From Chloroflexota bacterium (lineage in GTDB: Bacteria > Chloroflexota > Dehalococcoidia > DSTF01 > JACRBR01): a stretch of DNA of 9,535 nt. Positions within the stretch are counted from its first letter, which is position 1; each line of letters starts with the position of its first letter. The position numbers were made by a program, and so were the translations under genes. The stretch lies in assembly GCA_016213125.1 (NCBI GenBank), contig JACRBR010000310.1:1-9535 (forward strand). Direction: 5' to 3'. Shown here piece by piece: positions 1 through 6,111 of this stretch. The notes below the pieces were generated by a model, which was not told where the DNA came from, did no database searches, and was given only the letters and a program-made list of their open reading frames with translations.

Positions 1-335
1 AGCCAGCGCTGCTCGCCATCCCTTCGCCGGATGCTGATGCGCACGTCCTGCACCGCGGCCTGGTTGCCCAACGCCCGGGCGAAGTCCGCCGATACCTGCG
101 GGAGCAATTCGGGTTCGATGAGGTCGGCGAAGTTGCGCCCGATGAGGTCGGCTTCCGTATACCCGGCGATCTCGCAAGCGCGTCGGTTCACGTACGTGAA
201 GACGCCGTCCGCGTCCATGGCGACGATCGCGCTGCCGGCGCATGCGAGGAGGCGACCGAGGACACGCTCGCGGTCCATCTGGCCGGAGGAGGGCCGGTTG
301 CCATCCTGCTCGTGGGCTGATTCGGGAACGATCAT
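1..335 (-). CDS. PAS-domain sensory protein, N-terminal fragment
   Basis: This reading frame is open from ATG at 335 down to the window edge, so only the first 111 complete codons are present. Residues 1-20 are a polar leader. From about residue 21 the sequence reads as a PAS domain: a hydrophobic strand ending in DADGVFTYVNRRACEIAGY (about 41-59), then the EADLIGRNFADLI helix segment (about 61-73), then VRISIRRRDGEQRW (about 98-111), which is the usual PAS strand before the missing end. PAS domains sense small ligands, redox state or light and pass the signal to an output domain. That output (histidine kinase, GGDEF or other) lies outside the window and cannot be named. No membrane segment is visible, so this part looks cytoplasmic. 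The ATG at 278 (residue 20) is an alternative start, but it has no better ribosome site. The gene is divergent from the kinase gene at 525. Confidence 0.85.
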   Translation of the reverse strand, partial: MIVPESAHEQDGNRPSSGQMDRERVLGRLLACAGSAIVAMDADGVFTYVNRRACEIAGYTEADLIGRNFADLIEPELLPQVSADFARALGNQAAVQDVRISIRRRDGEQRW

Positions 336-359
336 GATCGCCCTTGCGGGTGTACTGGT

Positions 360-398
360 CAGGATCGCATACGCTCGACCCGGTGGTCTGCGATCCTG
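360..398. promoter_or_regulatory. perfect 10-bp inverted repeat in the divergent intergenic region
   Basis: CAGGATCGCA at 360-369 is exactly complementary to TGCGATCCTG at 389-398, with a 19-base spacer. It lies 25 bp upstream of the PAS gene start, in the 189-bp gap between divergent genes, so it could be an operator or an RNA hairpin in the leader of either gene. The same gap also holds a 6-bp GC hairpin with a CTAC loop (461-476) and a weak promoter-like TTGACC (490-495) before the kinase start. No regulator is identified. Confidence 0.45.
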
Positions 399-524
399 CG
401 CGTCACTGGTTAGATATCGGCACTCGCGCGGCCCCGGCACAGCGACCCGGACTGGTGCCGCGGGTGCTACCACCCGGGCCGATCGGAACTTGACCCCGGG
501 CGGGGCGCGGGACACATTGAGGCC

Positions 525-1529
525 GTGAGGGAGGATCAGCTCGCCGCCTACCTGCGCGCGCAGATGCCGCACGCCGCGGAACTGCGCGTGGCCAACCTTG
601 CCCGGATCTTCGGGGGGGCCTCGCGCGAGACCTGGTCGTTCGAGGCGGCCTGGTCGGAGAACGGCACCGTCATCGAGCGCAGCTTCATCGCCCGGCGCGA
701 CCCGCCGGCGAGCCTCCTGTCCGACAACAACCTGCTGGAGTACGACATCTACAGCGCGCTCGGCGGCGCCGAGATCCCCGTCCCGCTCGTCCACTGGATC
801 GACCGCGAAGGCACAGCGCTCGACCGCCCGACCTTCATCATGGGGCGGTTGGCCGGGGCTACCGATGCCTCCGCGCTGGCGACGTCGCCCGCGTTGGCCG
901 AGATCCGCCCGAAGATCGCGCGACAGAAGGCCGAGATCCTGGCCCGCATTCACGACGCCGACATCAGCAGGATCCCGTCGCTGGAGCGGCCGCCCTCGCG
1001 CGAGCAGTGTGCGCTGTATGAAGTGGAGAAGTGGGAACGCACGATGCGGCAGGACTCGCTGGAGCCGCAGCCGGTGCTGGAGTTCGCCTTCCACTGGATG
1101 AAGCGCCACCTGCCGCCGCCGCCCGAGAAGCTGGTGCTGGTGCACGGCGACTACCGCACGGGCAACTTCCTGTACGACCCGGCGGCCGGCATCACGGGCA
1201 TCCTGGACTGGGAGATGGCGCACGTCGGCGATCCCATCGAGGACCTGGGGTGGCTGGTGATCAAGTCGTGGCGGTGGGCGCGCAACAGCCTGGTGGGGGG
1301 CCTGTGCGAGCGGGAAGACTTCGTGCGTATGTACGAGGAGGCCAGTGGGCGCAGGGTGGACATGGATGCGCTGAAGTTCTGGGAGGTCTTCTCCAACGTG
1401 AAGTTCGCCATCATCTTCATCACGGGCACGAAGTCGATCGTGGAAGGGAAGACGCCGGATCTGCTGCTTGCCCTGACGGCCTTCGTGAACCCGGGAGTGG
1501 AAGCCGAGTTGCTGGAGCTGATCAAGTGA
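525..1529 (+). CDS. APH/ACAD10-11-type phosphotransferase (probable acyl-CoA-pathway kinase)
   Basis: This 334-residue protein has the aminoglycoside-phosphotransferase/choline-kinase fold. A glycine-containing loop (GGASRETWSF, 30-39) and the FIARRDPP strand (54-61) form the nucleotide side. EYDIY (72-76) is the helix that normally carries the pairing glutamate. The catalytic Brenner motif is LVHGDYRTGN (205-214, catalytic Asp209, Asn214), followed by the metal-binding ILDWE (226-230, Asp228) and GDPIEDLGWL (235-244). The Arg-Arg-Asp-Pro strand is typical of the branch related to the kinase domain of ACAD10/ACAD11 and to LvaA, rather than of antibiotic-resistance enzymes. Those relatives phosphorylate 4-hydroxyacyl-CoAs, so acyl-CoA metabolism is the inferred role. 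Start is GTG at 525 with a weak GAGG just upstream; ATG at 564 is an alternative. The last four bases overlap the next gene, which points to translational coupling. Confidence 0.88.
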   Translation: MREDQLAAYLRAQMPHAAELRVANLARIFGGASRETWSFEAAWSENGTVIERSFIARRDPPASLLSDNNLLEYDIYSALGGAEIPVPLVHWIDREGTALDRPTFIMGRLAGATDASALATSPALAEIRPKIARQKAEILARIHDADISRIPSLERPPSREQCALYEVEKWERTMRQDSLEPQPVLEFAFHWMKRHLPPPPEKLVLVHGDYRTGNFLYDPAAGITGILDWEMAHVGDPIEDLGWLVIKSWRWARNSLVGGLCEREDFVRMYEEASGRRVDMDALKFWEVFSNVKFAIIFITGTKSIVEGKTPDLLLALTAFVNPGVEAELLELIK

Positions 1530-1999
1530 GACCGTATCCCGAAGAAGTGTTCCTTGCGTTGCAGCGCGGCGTGGCCACGCACTTCTTCCCGGAGCTTACG
1601 TCGTCGTACGCGCAGGCACAGTTCATGCCCACGCAGATGCTCTTCGGCATCGCGCTGCGGGACTTCGACACCGCCGCGCAGGATCTGACGGATGCGAACC
1701 GCGAGCTGCGCGCACTGCTGGCCGATATCGACGCCGGTCTCGCCGGGATCGATCGCGCCGACGCCCGCGAGGGGCGCGCCCGGGTGGCGCGCCTGCCGGA
1801 ACGCGCCGCGGACATCCGCCTCACGTCGTTGCGCACCGAGTACGACGGGCTCCGCCAGGCGATCTGCGATCTCGCGCCGCTCATCGAGCCCGCGGCCGAC
1901 GAACGCGCCCTCGCCCCGCTGGCCCCCGTGCGTGAAAGCGTCTACGCCTGGTTCTCGGCGGATGCGCGAAAGCGCTCGATCCCGCTGCTGAACAACTGA
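1526..1999 (+). CDS. small DUF6285-like partner protein of the kinase
   Basis: This is a 157-residue soluble protein starting at GTG 1526, four bases inside the end of the kinase gene, so the two are almost certainly co-translated. It begins RPYPEEVFLALQRGV and is predicted to be nearly all helical: an N-terminal segment rich in F/L, a charged middle rich in Arg/Asp/Ala (about 55-95), and a C-terminal helix ending near SIPLLNN. No signal peptide, membrane helix or catalytic motif is visible. Its size, N-terminal style and position directly after an APH-family kinase fit the DUF6285 family, and the arrangement recalls LvaB, the small protein needed with LvaA for 4-hydroxyacyl-CoA phosphorylation. 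The family name is a recollection from sequence style, not a search result. The gene is real on overlap, composition and frame; its function is open. Confidence 0.75.
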   Translation: MRPYPEEVFLALQRGVATHFFPELTSSYAQAQFMPTQMLFGIALRDFDTAAQDLTDANRELRALLADIDAGLAGIDRADAREGRARVARLPERAADIRLTSLRTEYDGLRQAICDLAPLIEPAADERALAPLAPVRESVYAWFSADARKRSIPLLNN

Positions 2000-2020
2000 G
2001 CCCGAGAACGCCCGCACATC

Positions 2021-2026
2021 TACAAT
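2021..2026 (+). promoter_or_regulatory. possible -10 element of a leaderless Nudix transcript
   Basis: TACAAT ends six bases before the ATG at 2033, and no ribosome-binding sequence lies in between. That spacing is typical of leaderless mRNAs, whose first base is the start codon. No convincing -35 box is present upstream, so this is a weak call. Confidence 0.25.
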
Positions 2027-2032
2027 GCCATC

Positions 2033-2587
2033 ATGATCGAGACGATCCGCGCGCGCCTCGCGACCCACGATCCGCAATACATCACGGATGACACGCTGCC
2101 GCGTGCGGCGATCCTGCTTCCCCTGTACGAGAGCAACGGCGACACGCATGTGCTCTTCACCGTCCGATCCGAGCTGGTGGAGCATCATAAGGGACAGATC
2201 TCGTTCCCCGGCGGCGCCTACGACGACACCGACCCCGACCTCGCTCACACGGCGGTGCGTGAGACCTTCGAGGAGATCGGCGTTGCGATGGACCACGTCG
2301 AGCTCATGGGACAACTCGACGAGCTGATCACAGTCTCGAACTTCCTGGTGCGTCCGTTCGTCGGGCGCATCACGCAGCCCGGGCCGTATCCCTTCGCCCA
2401 CAGCGAGGTCGAGGTGGCGGAGATCCTGGAGGTGCCGCTGGAGCACCTGCGCGATGAGGCGAACCTGGTGGCCGAGCTGCGGACGTACCAGGGCCGCGAG
2501 ATGATGGCGTACTCGTACAAGTTCGGCGACCACCTGATCTGGGGCGCGACTGCGCGCATCCTGCACCAGTTCCTGGGGCTCCTGTGA
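2033..2587 (+). CDS. Nudix hydrolase, CoA pyrophosphatase (NudL/UPF0035) type
   Basis: This 184-residue cytosolic Nudix enzyme carries the UPF0035 signature of CoA pyrophosphatases: LFTVRSELVEHHKGQISFPGG (41-61) immediately before the Nudix box. The box runs from about 60 to 84 with the family's one-residue-longer spacing and ends VRETFEEIGV (75-84). Arg76, Glu77, Glu80 and Glu81 supply the metal-binding core. HLIWGATARIL (167-177) is the conserved C-terminal helix of the same family. Members cleave CoA and CoA derivatives to acyl-phosphopantetheine and 3',5'-ADP, so it may help control CoA or acyl-CoA pools; this is inferred from family. It follows the kinase pair by 33 bp on the same strand but may have its own leaderless start. 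Its length is normal for the family. The first heptad repeat of the next element begins at the base after its TGA. Confidence 0.9.
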   Translation: MIETIRARLATHDPQYITDDTLPRAAILLPLYESNGDTHVLFTVRSELVEHHKGQISFPGGAYDDTDPDLAHTAVRETFEEIGVAMDHVELMGQLDELITVSNFLVRPFVGRITQPGPYPFAHSEVEVAEILEVPLEHLRDEANLVAELRTYQGREMMAYSYKFGDHLIWGATARILHQFLGLL

Positions 2588-2657
2588 GGGACAAGGGACA
2601 AGGGACAAGGGGTAAGGGACAAGGGACAAGGGGGTAGGGACGAGGGATCAGGGCTCG
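2588..2657. repeat. left 7-bp tandem repeat array (GGGACAA consensus)
   Basis: Ten consecutive 7-base units lie in perfect register, starting at the base after the Nudix stop codon. Exact GGGACAA units start at 2588, 2595, 2602, 2616 and 2623. Variants are GGGGTAA (2609), GGGGGTA (2630), GGGACGA (2637), GGGATCA (2644) and GGGCTCG (2651). Identity decays towards the four-helix-bundle gene. The innermost intact units match the right-hand array in inverted orientation: over four units (2623-2650 against 3069-3096) 26 of 28 positions agree. Confidence 0.95.
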
Positions 2658-2673
2658 GAGGATTCAAGCCCTG
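2649..2673 (+). other. 7-bp hairpin upstream of the four-helix-bundle gene
   Basis: CAGGGCT (2649-2655) pairs exactly with AGCCCTG (2667-2673) around an 11-base loop. It begins in the last array units and ends 7 bases before the purine-rich ribosome-binding site of the gene at 2694, so it could affect that gene's translation or mark the array edge. Confidence 0.4.
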
Positions 2674-2693
2674 CGCGCTAAAGAGGAGGATCC

Positions 2694-3056
2694 ATGGCTA
2701 TTCGCAACTTTCGGGACCTGACCGTATGGAACAAAGCCATGGACCTGGCGGCCGAGGTGTACGGGCTTGTCGAGGGCTTTCCAAGCCGGGAAGCGTACGG
2801 GCTCGTCAGCCAGATCACACGCTCTGCGGCGTCGGTCCCTGCCAATATTGCTGAAGGGCACGCGCGTGCGACAAAGAAGGATTACGCGCACTTTCTGTCC
2901 ATCGCTCAAGGCTCTCTCGCCGAAACGCAGACGTTCTTGTTGCTGGCCGTTCGTGTCGGCTACGTGACCGAAGAGAGGGTCGAAGCCGCACTTGCGTTGG
3001 CCGACGAGGTAGCCCGAATGCTCGGGACCCTCCGGACAAGGCTCCGGACTGGTTAG
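2694..3056 (+). CDS. four-helix-bundle protein (S23/IVS type, TIGR02436-like; Avd-related)
   Basis: This 120-residue protein has the classic pattern of the 23S-rRNA-intervening-sequence/four-helix-bundle family: FRDLTVWNKAMDLAAEVY (6-23), FPSREAYGLVSQITRSAASV (29-48), PANIAEGHAR (49-58), then YAHFLSIAQGSLAETQTFL (64-82) and VGYVTEE. Relatives form small homo-oligomeric bundles with a basic surface that may bind nucleic acid. The Avd accessory protein of diversity-generating retroelements has the same fold. The function of stand-alone copies is unknown. ATG 2694 is supported by a strong AGAGGAGG site at 2682-2689, four bases upstream. Third codon positions contain visibly more A and T than in the kinase or GGDEF genes, which suggests separate ancestry. 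The gene is complete and intact. It lies inside inverted heptad arrays and is not near an rRNA gene or a reverse transcriptase in this window. Confidence 0.93.
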   Translation: MAIRNFRDLTVWNKAMDLAAEVYGLVEGFPSREAYGLVSQITRSAASVPANIAEGHARATKKDYAHFLSIAQGSLAETQTFLLLAVRVGYVTEERVEAALALADEVARMLGTLRTRLRTG

Positions 3057-3068
3057 TTCCCGCGGGTC

Positions 3069-3110
3069 TCATCCCTCGTCCCTAGCCCCTTGTCCCTGAC
3101 CCCTTGTCCC
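3069..3110. repeat. right 7-bp tandem repeat array, inverted relative to the left array
   Basis: Six consecutive 7-base units, read on the minus strand from the outside in, are GGGACAA (3104-3110), GGGGTCA (3097), GGGACAA (3090), GGGGCTA (3083), GGGACGA (3076) and GGGATGA (3069). The outer end is 4 bases from the stop codon of the GGDEF gene. The inner units GGGACGA and GGGATGA occur in the same order as GGGACGA and GGGATCA in the left array. This indicates that the two arrays are inverted copies of one sequence, not independent slippage products. Confidence 0.92.
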
Positions 3111-3114
3111 TTGC

Positions 3115-4296
3115 CTATGCCGTGCGCGGGATGGTCTCCCAGAAGAGGCGCAGGTCGTTGGCCGTGCGGACGCGGTTGCCGCCGTCGCGCTTGGCCAGGT
3201 ACATCGCCTGGTCGGCAAGCTTCACCAGCGTGGGGTAGTCCTCGGCGTCGAACGGGTAGGTGGCGATGCCGACGCTGAGGCCGACGTGCAGGTCCTCCGG
3301 CAGCATCTCGTTGATCTGCTTGAACCCCGCGATCAGGTGATCCGCGCGCTCGAACGCTGTCTCGCGCGTCAGGTTCGGCAACACCACCACGAACTCATCG
3401 CCGCCGTACCGGCCGACGAGATCCTGCGCGCGCAGCGCCCTCTTCATGACGTGACCGGCCTGGCGCAGCACGCGGTCCCCGGCGTCGTGCCCCAGCTCGT
3501 CGTTGATCGCCTTGAGGCGGTCCATGTCGCAGAACAGCACGCTCAGGTAGCCGCCGGTCTGGCGGACGCGGCGCAGCGCCTTGTGCGCGTCCTTCTCCAG
3601 CGAGGCGCGGTTCGTCAGCCCCGTCAGGCGGTCGACGCGCGCTTCTTTCTCGCGCTTGGTCAGCAGCTTGCGGTTCTCCTGGTTGAGCTTCTCGAAGGCC
3701 TCCACCTGCATGCTGCGCGAGCTCTCCTCGCGCGCCAGGTGGCCGACGGCGACGCCCACAATGAACAGGTAGATGCAGCGCAACGCCAGCTGCCCCAGCG
3801 CGTCGGCGCCGGGATCCCACGACCAGAGGTACACGACGGCGTACGTCGCCGAATACAGGCCGCACACGGCCAGCACCTGTCGCAGCTCGAAGCGCATGCC
3901 CACGGCCACGAGCGAGAGGAAGTACAGCAGGTAGTAGGGACTCGCATCGCCGCCGGTCACGGCGATGAACGGCGCGATGGTTGCCGTGTCCAGGATGGCT
4001 GTAATGATACTGGTCTGGAAGACGCGCCACCGGCGGTAAGGCTGCAGGACGACGATGGGGATGCCGTAGCCCAGCGCCGCCACGACCATGAACCAGGCGA
4101 GGCTGGTGTGCCACCCCTGCGTGTCGAAGAAGAAGGCAAGCATCACGAGGTTGGCGAAGACGACGACCAGGCGCAGGCGCGCGATCAGCGACTCCATGCG
4201 CATCGTGCGCTCTGAGTGCGGAGGTAGCTCCAGGAGCCAAGCCAGCGAGGACGGCCGGTCCGCGCCGGCGGAAGAATTCCCGCGCATGCCCATCAC
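3115..4296 (-). CDS. membrane-bound diguanylate cyclase (GGDEF domain)
   Basis: This protein of up to 393 residues has an integral-membrane sensor and a C-terminal GGDEF domain. Hydrophobic segments at about 38-57, 66-84, 95-113, 119-135, 140-158 and 168-186 suggest five or six membrane helices. A charged linker (about 188-220) is likely coiled coil. The catalytic domain starts at DRLTGLTNR (222-230), continues through FCDMDRLKAINDELGHDAGD (255-274), and carries an intact GGDEF signature at 298-302. RAQD (289-292), five residues before it, is a complete inhibitory I-site, so the enzyme should make c-di-GMP from two GTP with product inhibition. The membrane part matches no ligand domain I recognise. 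The first codon here is GTG 4296; ATG at 4293 or 4287, or Met32 just before the first helix, are alternatives. It lies 117 bp downstream of the sigma-factor gene on the same strand. Confidence 0.93.
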   Translation of the reverse strand: MMGMRGNSSAGADRPSSLAWLLELPPHSERTMRMESLIARLRLVVVFANLVMLAFFFDTQGWHTSLAWFMVVAALGYGIPIVVLQPYRRWRVFQTSIITAILDTATIAPFIAVTGGDASPYYLLYFLSLVAVGMRFELRQVLAVCGLYSATYAVVYLWSWDPGADALGQLALRCIYLFIVGVAVGHLAREESSRSMQVEAFEKLNQENRKLLTKREKEARVDRLTGLTNRASLEKDAHKALRRVRQTGGYLSVLFCDMDRLKAINDELGHDAGDRVLRQAGHVMKRALRAQDLVGRYGGDEFVVVLPNLTRETAFERADHLIAGFKQINEMLPEDLHVGLSVGIATYPFDAEDYPTLVKLADQAMYLAKRDGGNRVRTANDLRLFWETIPRTA

Positions 4297-4413
4297 GCCA
4301 CGCCCACCAGGCGGGGCGCCCCCTTAGGAGAATCATCGGCCGGAACTAGGGGAATCTTCGCGGGCCGGCGGCCAGTGTTCGCTTGTTTTTCTGCGGGCCC
4401 GGATGGCTGGCAG

Positions 4414-5817
4414 CTACGGGACGGGCGTGTCCGTGGGGGTGGGCGGACACTGGGTCGAGGTCCCGCACGGCGTCGGCGTCGGGTTGGACGCCGTCGGGGT
4501 CGGGGTGGCTGTGCCACCGCGAGGCGTGCGCGTGGCGGTGCCCGCGGGCGTCGGCGTCTCCGTAGGCAGTGGCGTATCCGTCGGCAACGGCGGCGGCGTG
4601 TCCGTGGGCAACGGCGTCTCGCTGGGCAGTGGCGTGACGGACGGCGTCAGGTTTGGCGTGGGGGTGTGAATGATGACGCCCGGCGACGACGTTGTTTCCG
4701 ACGTCGGAGTACGCGATGGCGTTGGTGTGCGCGTCACGCTGCCGCCTCCTGCTCCGCCGTCTTCTCCGCCGCCGATGGCGCTTGCGATGAGCGCGCCGCC
4801 TGCAAAGGCGAACAGCAGCAGGCCCACTACGCCACCGATGAACCACATCACCTTGTTGCGGTCCCAGCCCTCGCCTCCACCGCCCATGCCCATCCCCAGC
4901 ACGGCCGCGCCACCCCCGCCGCCCCCGCCGCCCACGCCGGCTGCGTAGGGGCTCGCGGGCAGGCCGCTGTCGGACACCGGCTGGTTGCCCGCCCCCGGAG
5001 CGCCGGGCCCGCTCGCGTACCAGGCCGACGAAACGTTGCCCCAGATGTCGCCCTTCAGCGCCAACGGCGCGGGCACCATCGCGAAGCCGCCGAAGATCTC
5101 CAGCGGGGCCGTCAGACGCTTGCGCGCGCCGCGGCAAGTTTCGCAGTCCTTGATGTGCGCATCCACCGCTTTGCGCACCTGCTCCGTGTATGGAGGGAAC
5201 TCGAACTCCGCCAGCGTCTGGCGCAGGCCGTCGCAGTCGGCGCTGCCGCGCCGCGCGACGACGTAACTGCCGATGACGTCGGCCGCCGCCGTCTTCATGC
5301 GGCTGACCATGGTGTAGGCGTTGCCCTTGCTCACGTTCATGACGCCGGCGATCTCGGCGCTGTCCAGACCCTGGCGTACGTGCAGGTCCAGCAGCGCGTA
5401 GTCGCGCGGGTTCAGGGCCGCGGCGGCCTCCCACACCAGCGACGAGAGCTCGGCGTCGTCCGCCGCCAACGCCGGGTCGACGAGGTGCGACGGGTCGGGC
5501 ACGTCGAACGCGCCGAACGCTTCCTCGTGCACCGGCTGCGGCAGCGGGATGGTGCGGCCGGCCCGCTCGGCGCGGGTAACCGCGGTGTTGTGGGCGATGG
5601 TGAACAGCCAGGACTTGAAGCTGGCCGCCTTCGAAAGGCCAGGCAGGTTCTGCATGGCTTTCATGAAGACGTCCTGCGTGACATCGGCGGCTTCGTCGGC
5701 GTCGCGCAGCACACGCCAGGAGAAGTCGTAGATGCGGTTGAAGTAGGCGTCGTAGAGCTGGCCGAACGCGTCGAGGTCGCCCGCGCGGGCGCGGCTGACC
5801 AGCAGTGCGTCGTCCAT
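4414..5817 (-). CDS. ECF-type sigma factor fused to zinc-finger anti-sigma-like domain, membrane helix and Thr/Pro tail
   Basis: This is a 467-residue multidomain protein. Residues 4-88 are sigma region 2 (DVTQDVFMKAMQNL at 45-58, SWLFTIAHNTAV at 69-80). Residues 122-185 are region 4, with a helix-turn-helix at about 153-177 (SAEIAGVMNVSKGNAYTMVS). A zf-HC2-like anti-sigma motif follows, with Cys195 and then His221-x3-Cys225-x2-Cys228. A Gly-rich linker contains eight consecutive Gly (296-303), then one membrane helix (about 322-349), then a 107-residue Thr/Pro/Ser tail. With the DNA-binding part inside, the tail should lie outside the membrane. The likely role is a membrane-held sigma factor that senses the envelope; release by proteolysis or control by the zinc finger is inference. 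ATG 5817 is preferred because sigma homology begins at once and a GGAGGGG site lies upstream; the longer frame adds 79 residues of low-complexity, non-homologous sequence. ECF fusions to anti-sigma and membrane parts are known but uncommon. Confidence 0.85.
   Translation of the reverse strand: MDDALLVSRARAGDLDAFGQLYDAYFNRIYDFSWRVLRDADEAADVTQDVFMKAMQNLPGLSKAASFKSWLFTIAHNTAVTRAERAGRTIPLPQPVHEEAFGAFDVPDPSHLVDPALAADDAELSSLVWEAAAALNPRDYALLDLHVRQGLDSAEIAGVMNVSKGNAYTMVSRMKTAAADVIGSYVVARRGSADCDGLRQTLAEFEFPPYTEQVRKAVDAHIKDCETCRGARKRLTAPLEIFGGFAMVPAPLALKGDIWGNVSSAWYASGPGAPGAGNQPVSDSGLPASPYAAGVGGGGGGGGAAVLGMGMGGGGEGWDRNKVMWFIGGVVGLLLFAFAGGALIASAIGGGEDGGAGGGSVTRTPTPSRTPTSETTSSPGVIIHTPTPNLTPSVTPLPSETPLPTDTPPPLPTDTPLPTETPTPAGTATRTPRGGTATPTPTASNPTPTPCGTSTQCPPTPTDTPVP
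4417..4737 (-). repeat. low-complexity Thr/Pro-coding repeat (sigma-fusion tail)
   Basis: Residues 361-467 of the sigma fusion are mainly Thr, Pro and Ser. The clearest periodicity is in 397-424, where units such as LPSETP, LPTDTP and LPTETP recur (4546-4629). At DNA level this gives many near-identical short GC-rich direct repeats. Such tails are usually extended, often glycosylated, cell-surface stalks. Two Cys (451 and 457) sit close to the end and could form a disulfide. Confidence 0.75.
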
Positions 5818-6047
5818 GACAGGAACCCCTCCCCGCCCCTCCCCGTGGACGGAGAGGGAGGAATGGATCGCGGCGCCTGCGCTGCCGGGAGGACGGCGCG
5901 CGGCGGGCGGTACGCGGTCGGATCGAACGATAGCATAGCGGCCGTGCCGCTTCGGGGCGGCCCTCCTCCTGTGTGTATGACAAGCGAGGCCGGGAATTCT
6001 TACGGCGTTGTTACCGGCGGATGGGTACGGCGCATAGAACAAAGGGA
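5818..6047. other. divergent intergenic region between sigma fusion and NHL gene
   Basis: These 230 bases separate the two divergent genes, up to the promoter at 6048. They include G-rich minus-strand ribosome-binding sequence for the sigma gene (near 5825-5845) and a 5-bp GC hairpin (5946-5950 with 5957-5961). There is no -35/-10 pair that I would call for the sigma gene. No small gene is supported. Confidence 0.5.
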
Positions 6048-6076
6048 TTGACACCGCATCGATGTCGGCGTAGTAT
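6048..6076 (+). promoter_or_regulatory. sigma70-type promoter of the NHL/dockerin-like gene
   Basis: A perfect -35 box TTGACA (6048-6053) is followed after exactly 17 bases by TAGTAT (6071-6076), a 4-of-6 match to the -10 consensus. Transcription would start near 6083, giving a short leader of about 30 bases before the preferred ATG at 6112. Confidence 0.7.
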
Positions 6077-6101
6077 CCGTGTCAGTTCAGAAGTGACGTA
6101 T

Positions 6102-6106
6102 GGAGG
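6102..6106 (+). promoter_or_regulatory. ribosome-binding site that decides the NHL gene start
   Basis: GGAGG lies five bases before ATG 6112. The upstream in-frame ATG at 6100 overlaps this site and has no ribosome site of its own. Starting at 6112 gives a clean signal peptide. Confidence 0.7.
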
Positions 6107-6111
6107 CGGTG

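Larger units (their letters stand above)
2588..3114. mobile_element. candidate cassette: four-helix-bundle gene between inverted heptad arrays
   Basis: The 527-bp interval holds one gene (2694-3056) flanked by GGGACAA-type arrays pointing in opposite directions. It fits exactly between the stop codons of two convergent genes. Comparing the inner six units on each side gives 35 of 42 matching positions, so the arrays act as long imperfect terminal inverted repeats. The gene family is the same as that in 23S rRNA intervening sequences, which also have complementary ends. No transposase, reverse transcriptase or clear target duplication is visible, so mobility is inferred, not shown. Confidence 0.4.

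Noticed and set aside
31..528. 165-codon plus-strand frame at the left edge
   Set aside because: It is antisense to a clear PAS domain and is mostly Arg/Ser/Ala shadow sequence.
525..1529. Aminoglycoside resistance gene
   Set aside because: Only the fold is shared. The Arg-Arg-Asp-Pro strand and the coupled small partner gene fit acyl-CoA-type kinases, not drug-modifying enzymes.
1151..2629. 492-codon open frame on the minus strand antisense to the kinase, DUF6285-like and Nudix genes
   Set aside because: It is composed of Arg/His/Gln/Val-rich shadow sequence with no recognisable domain, and all three plus-strand genes have clear motifs or overlap-coupled starts.
2588..3114. CRISPR array or diversity-generating retroelement
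   Set aside because: The repeats are contiguous 7-mers without spacers. No Cas gene, reverse transcriptase or template/variable repeat pair is present.
4375..6051. 558-codon plus-strand frame opposite the sigma fusion
   Set aside because: It is a GC-rich shadow with no motif. The minus strand carries sigma regions, a zinc motif and a membrane helix in one frame.
5818..6054. 79-residue N-terminal extension of the sigma fusion
   Set aside because: It has no similarity to sigma factors and crosses the intergenic region. ATG 5817 has a ribosome site and starts right at region 2.
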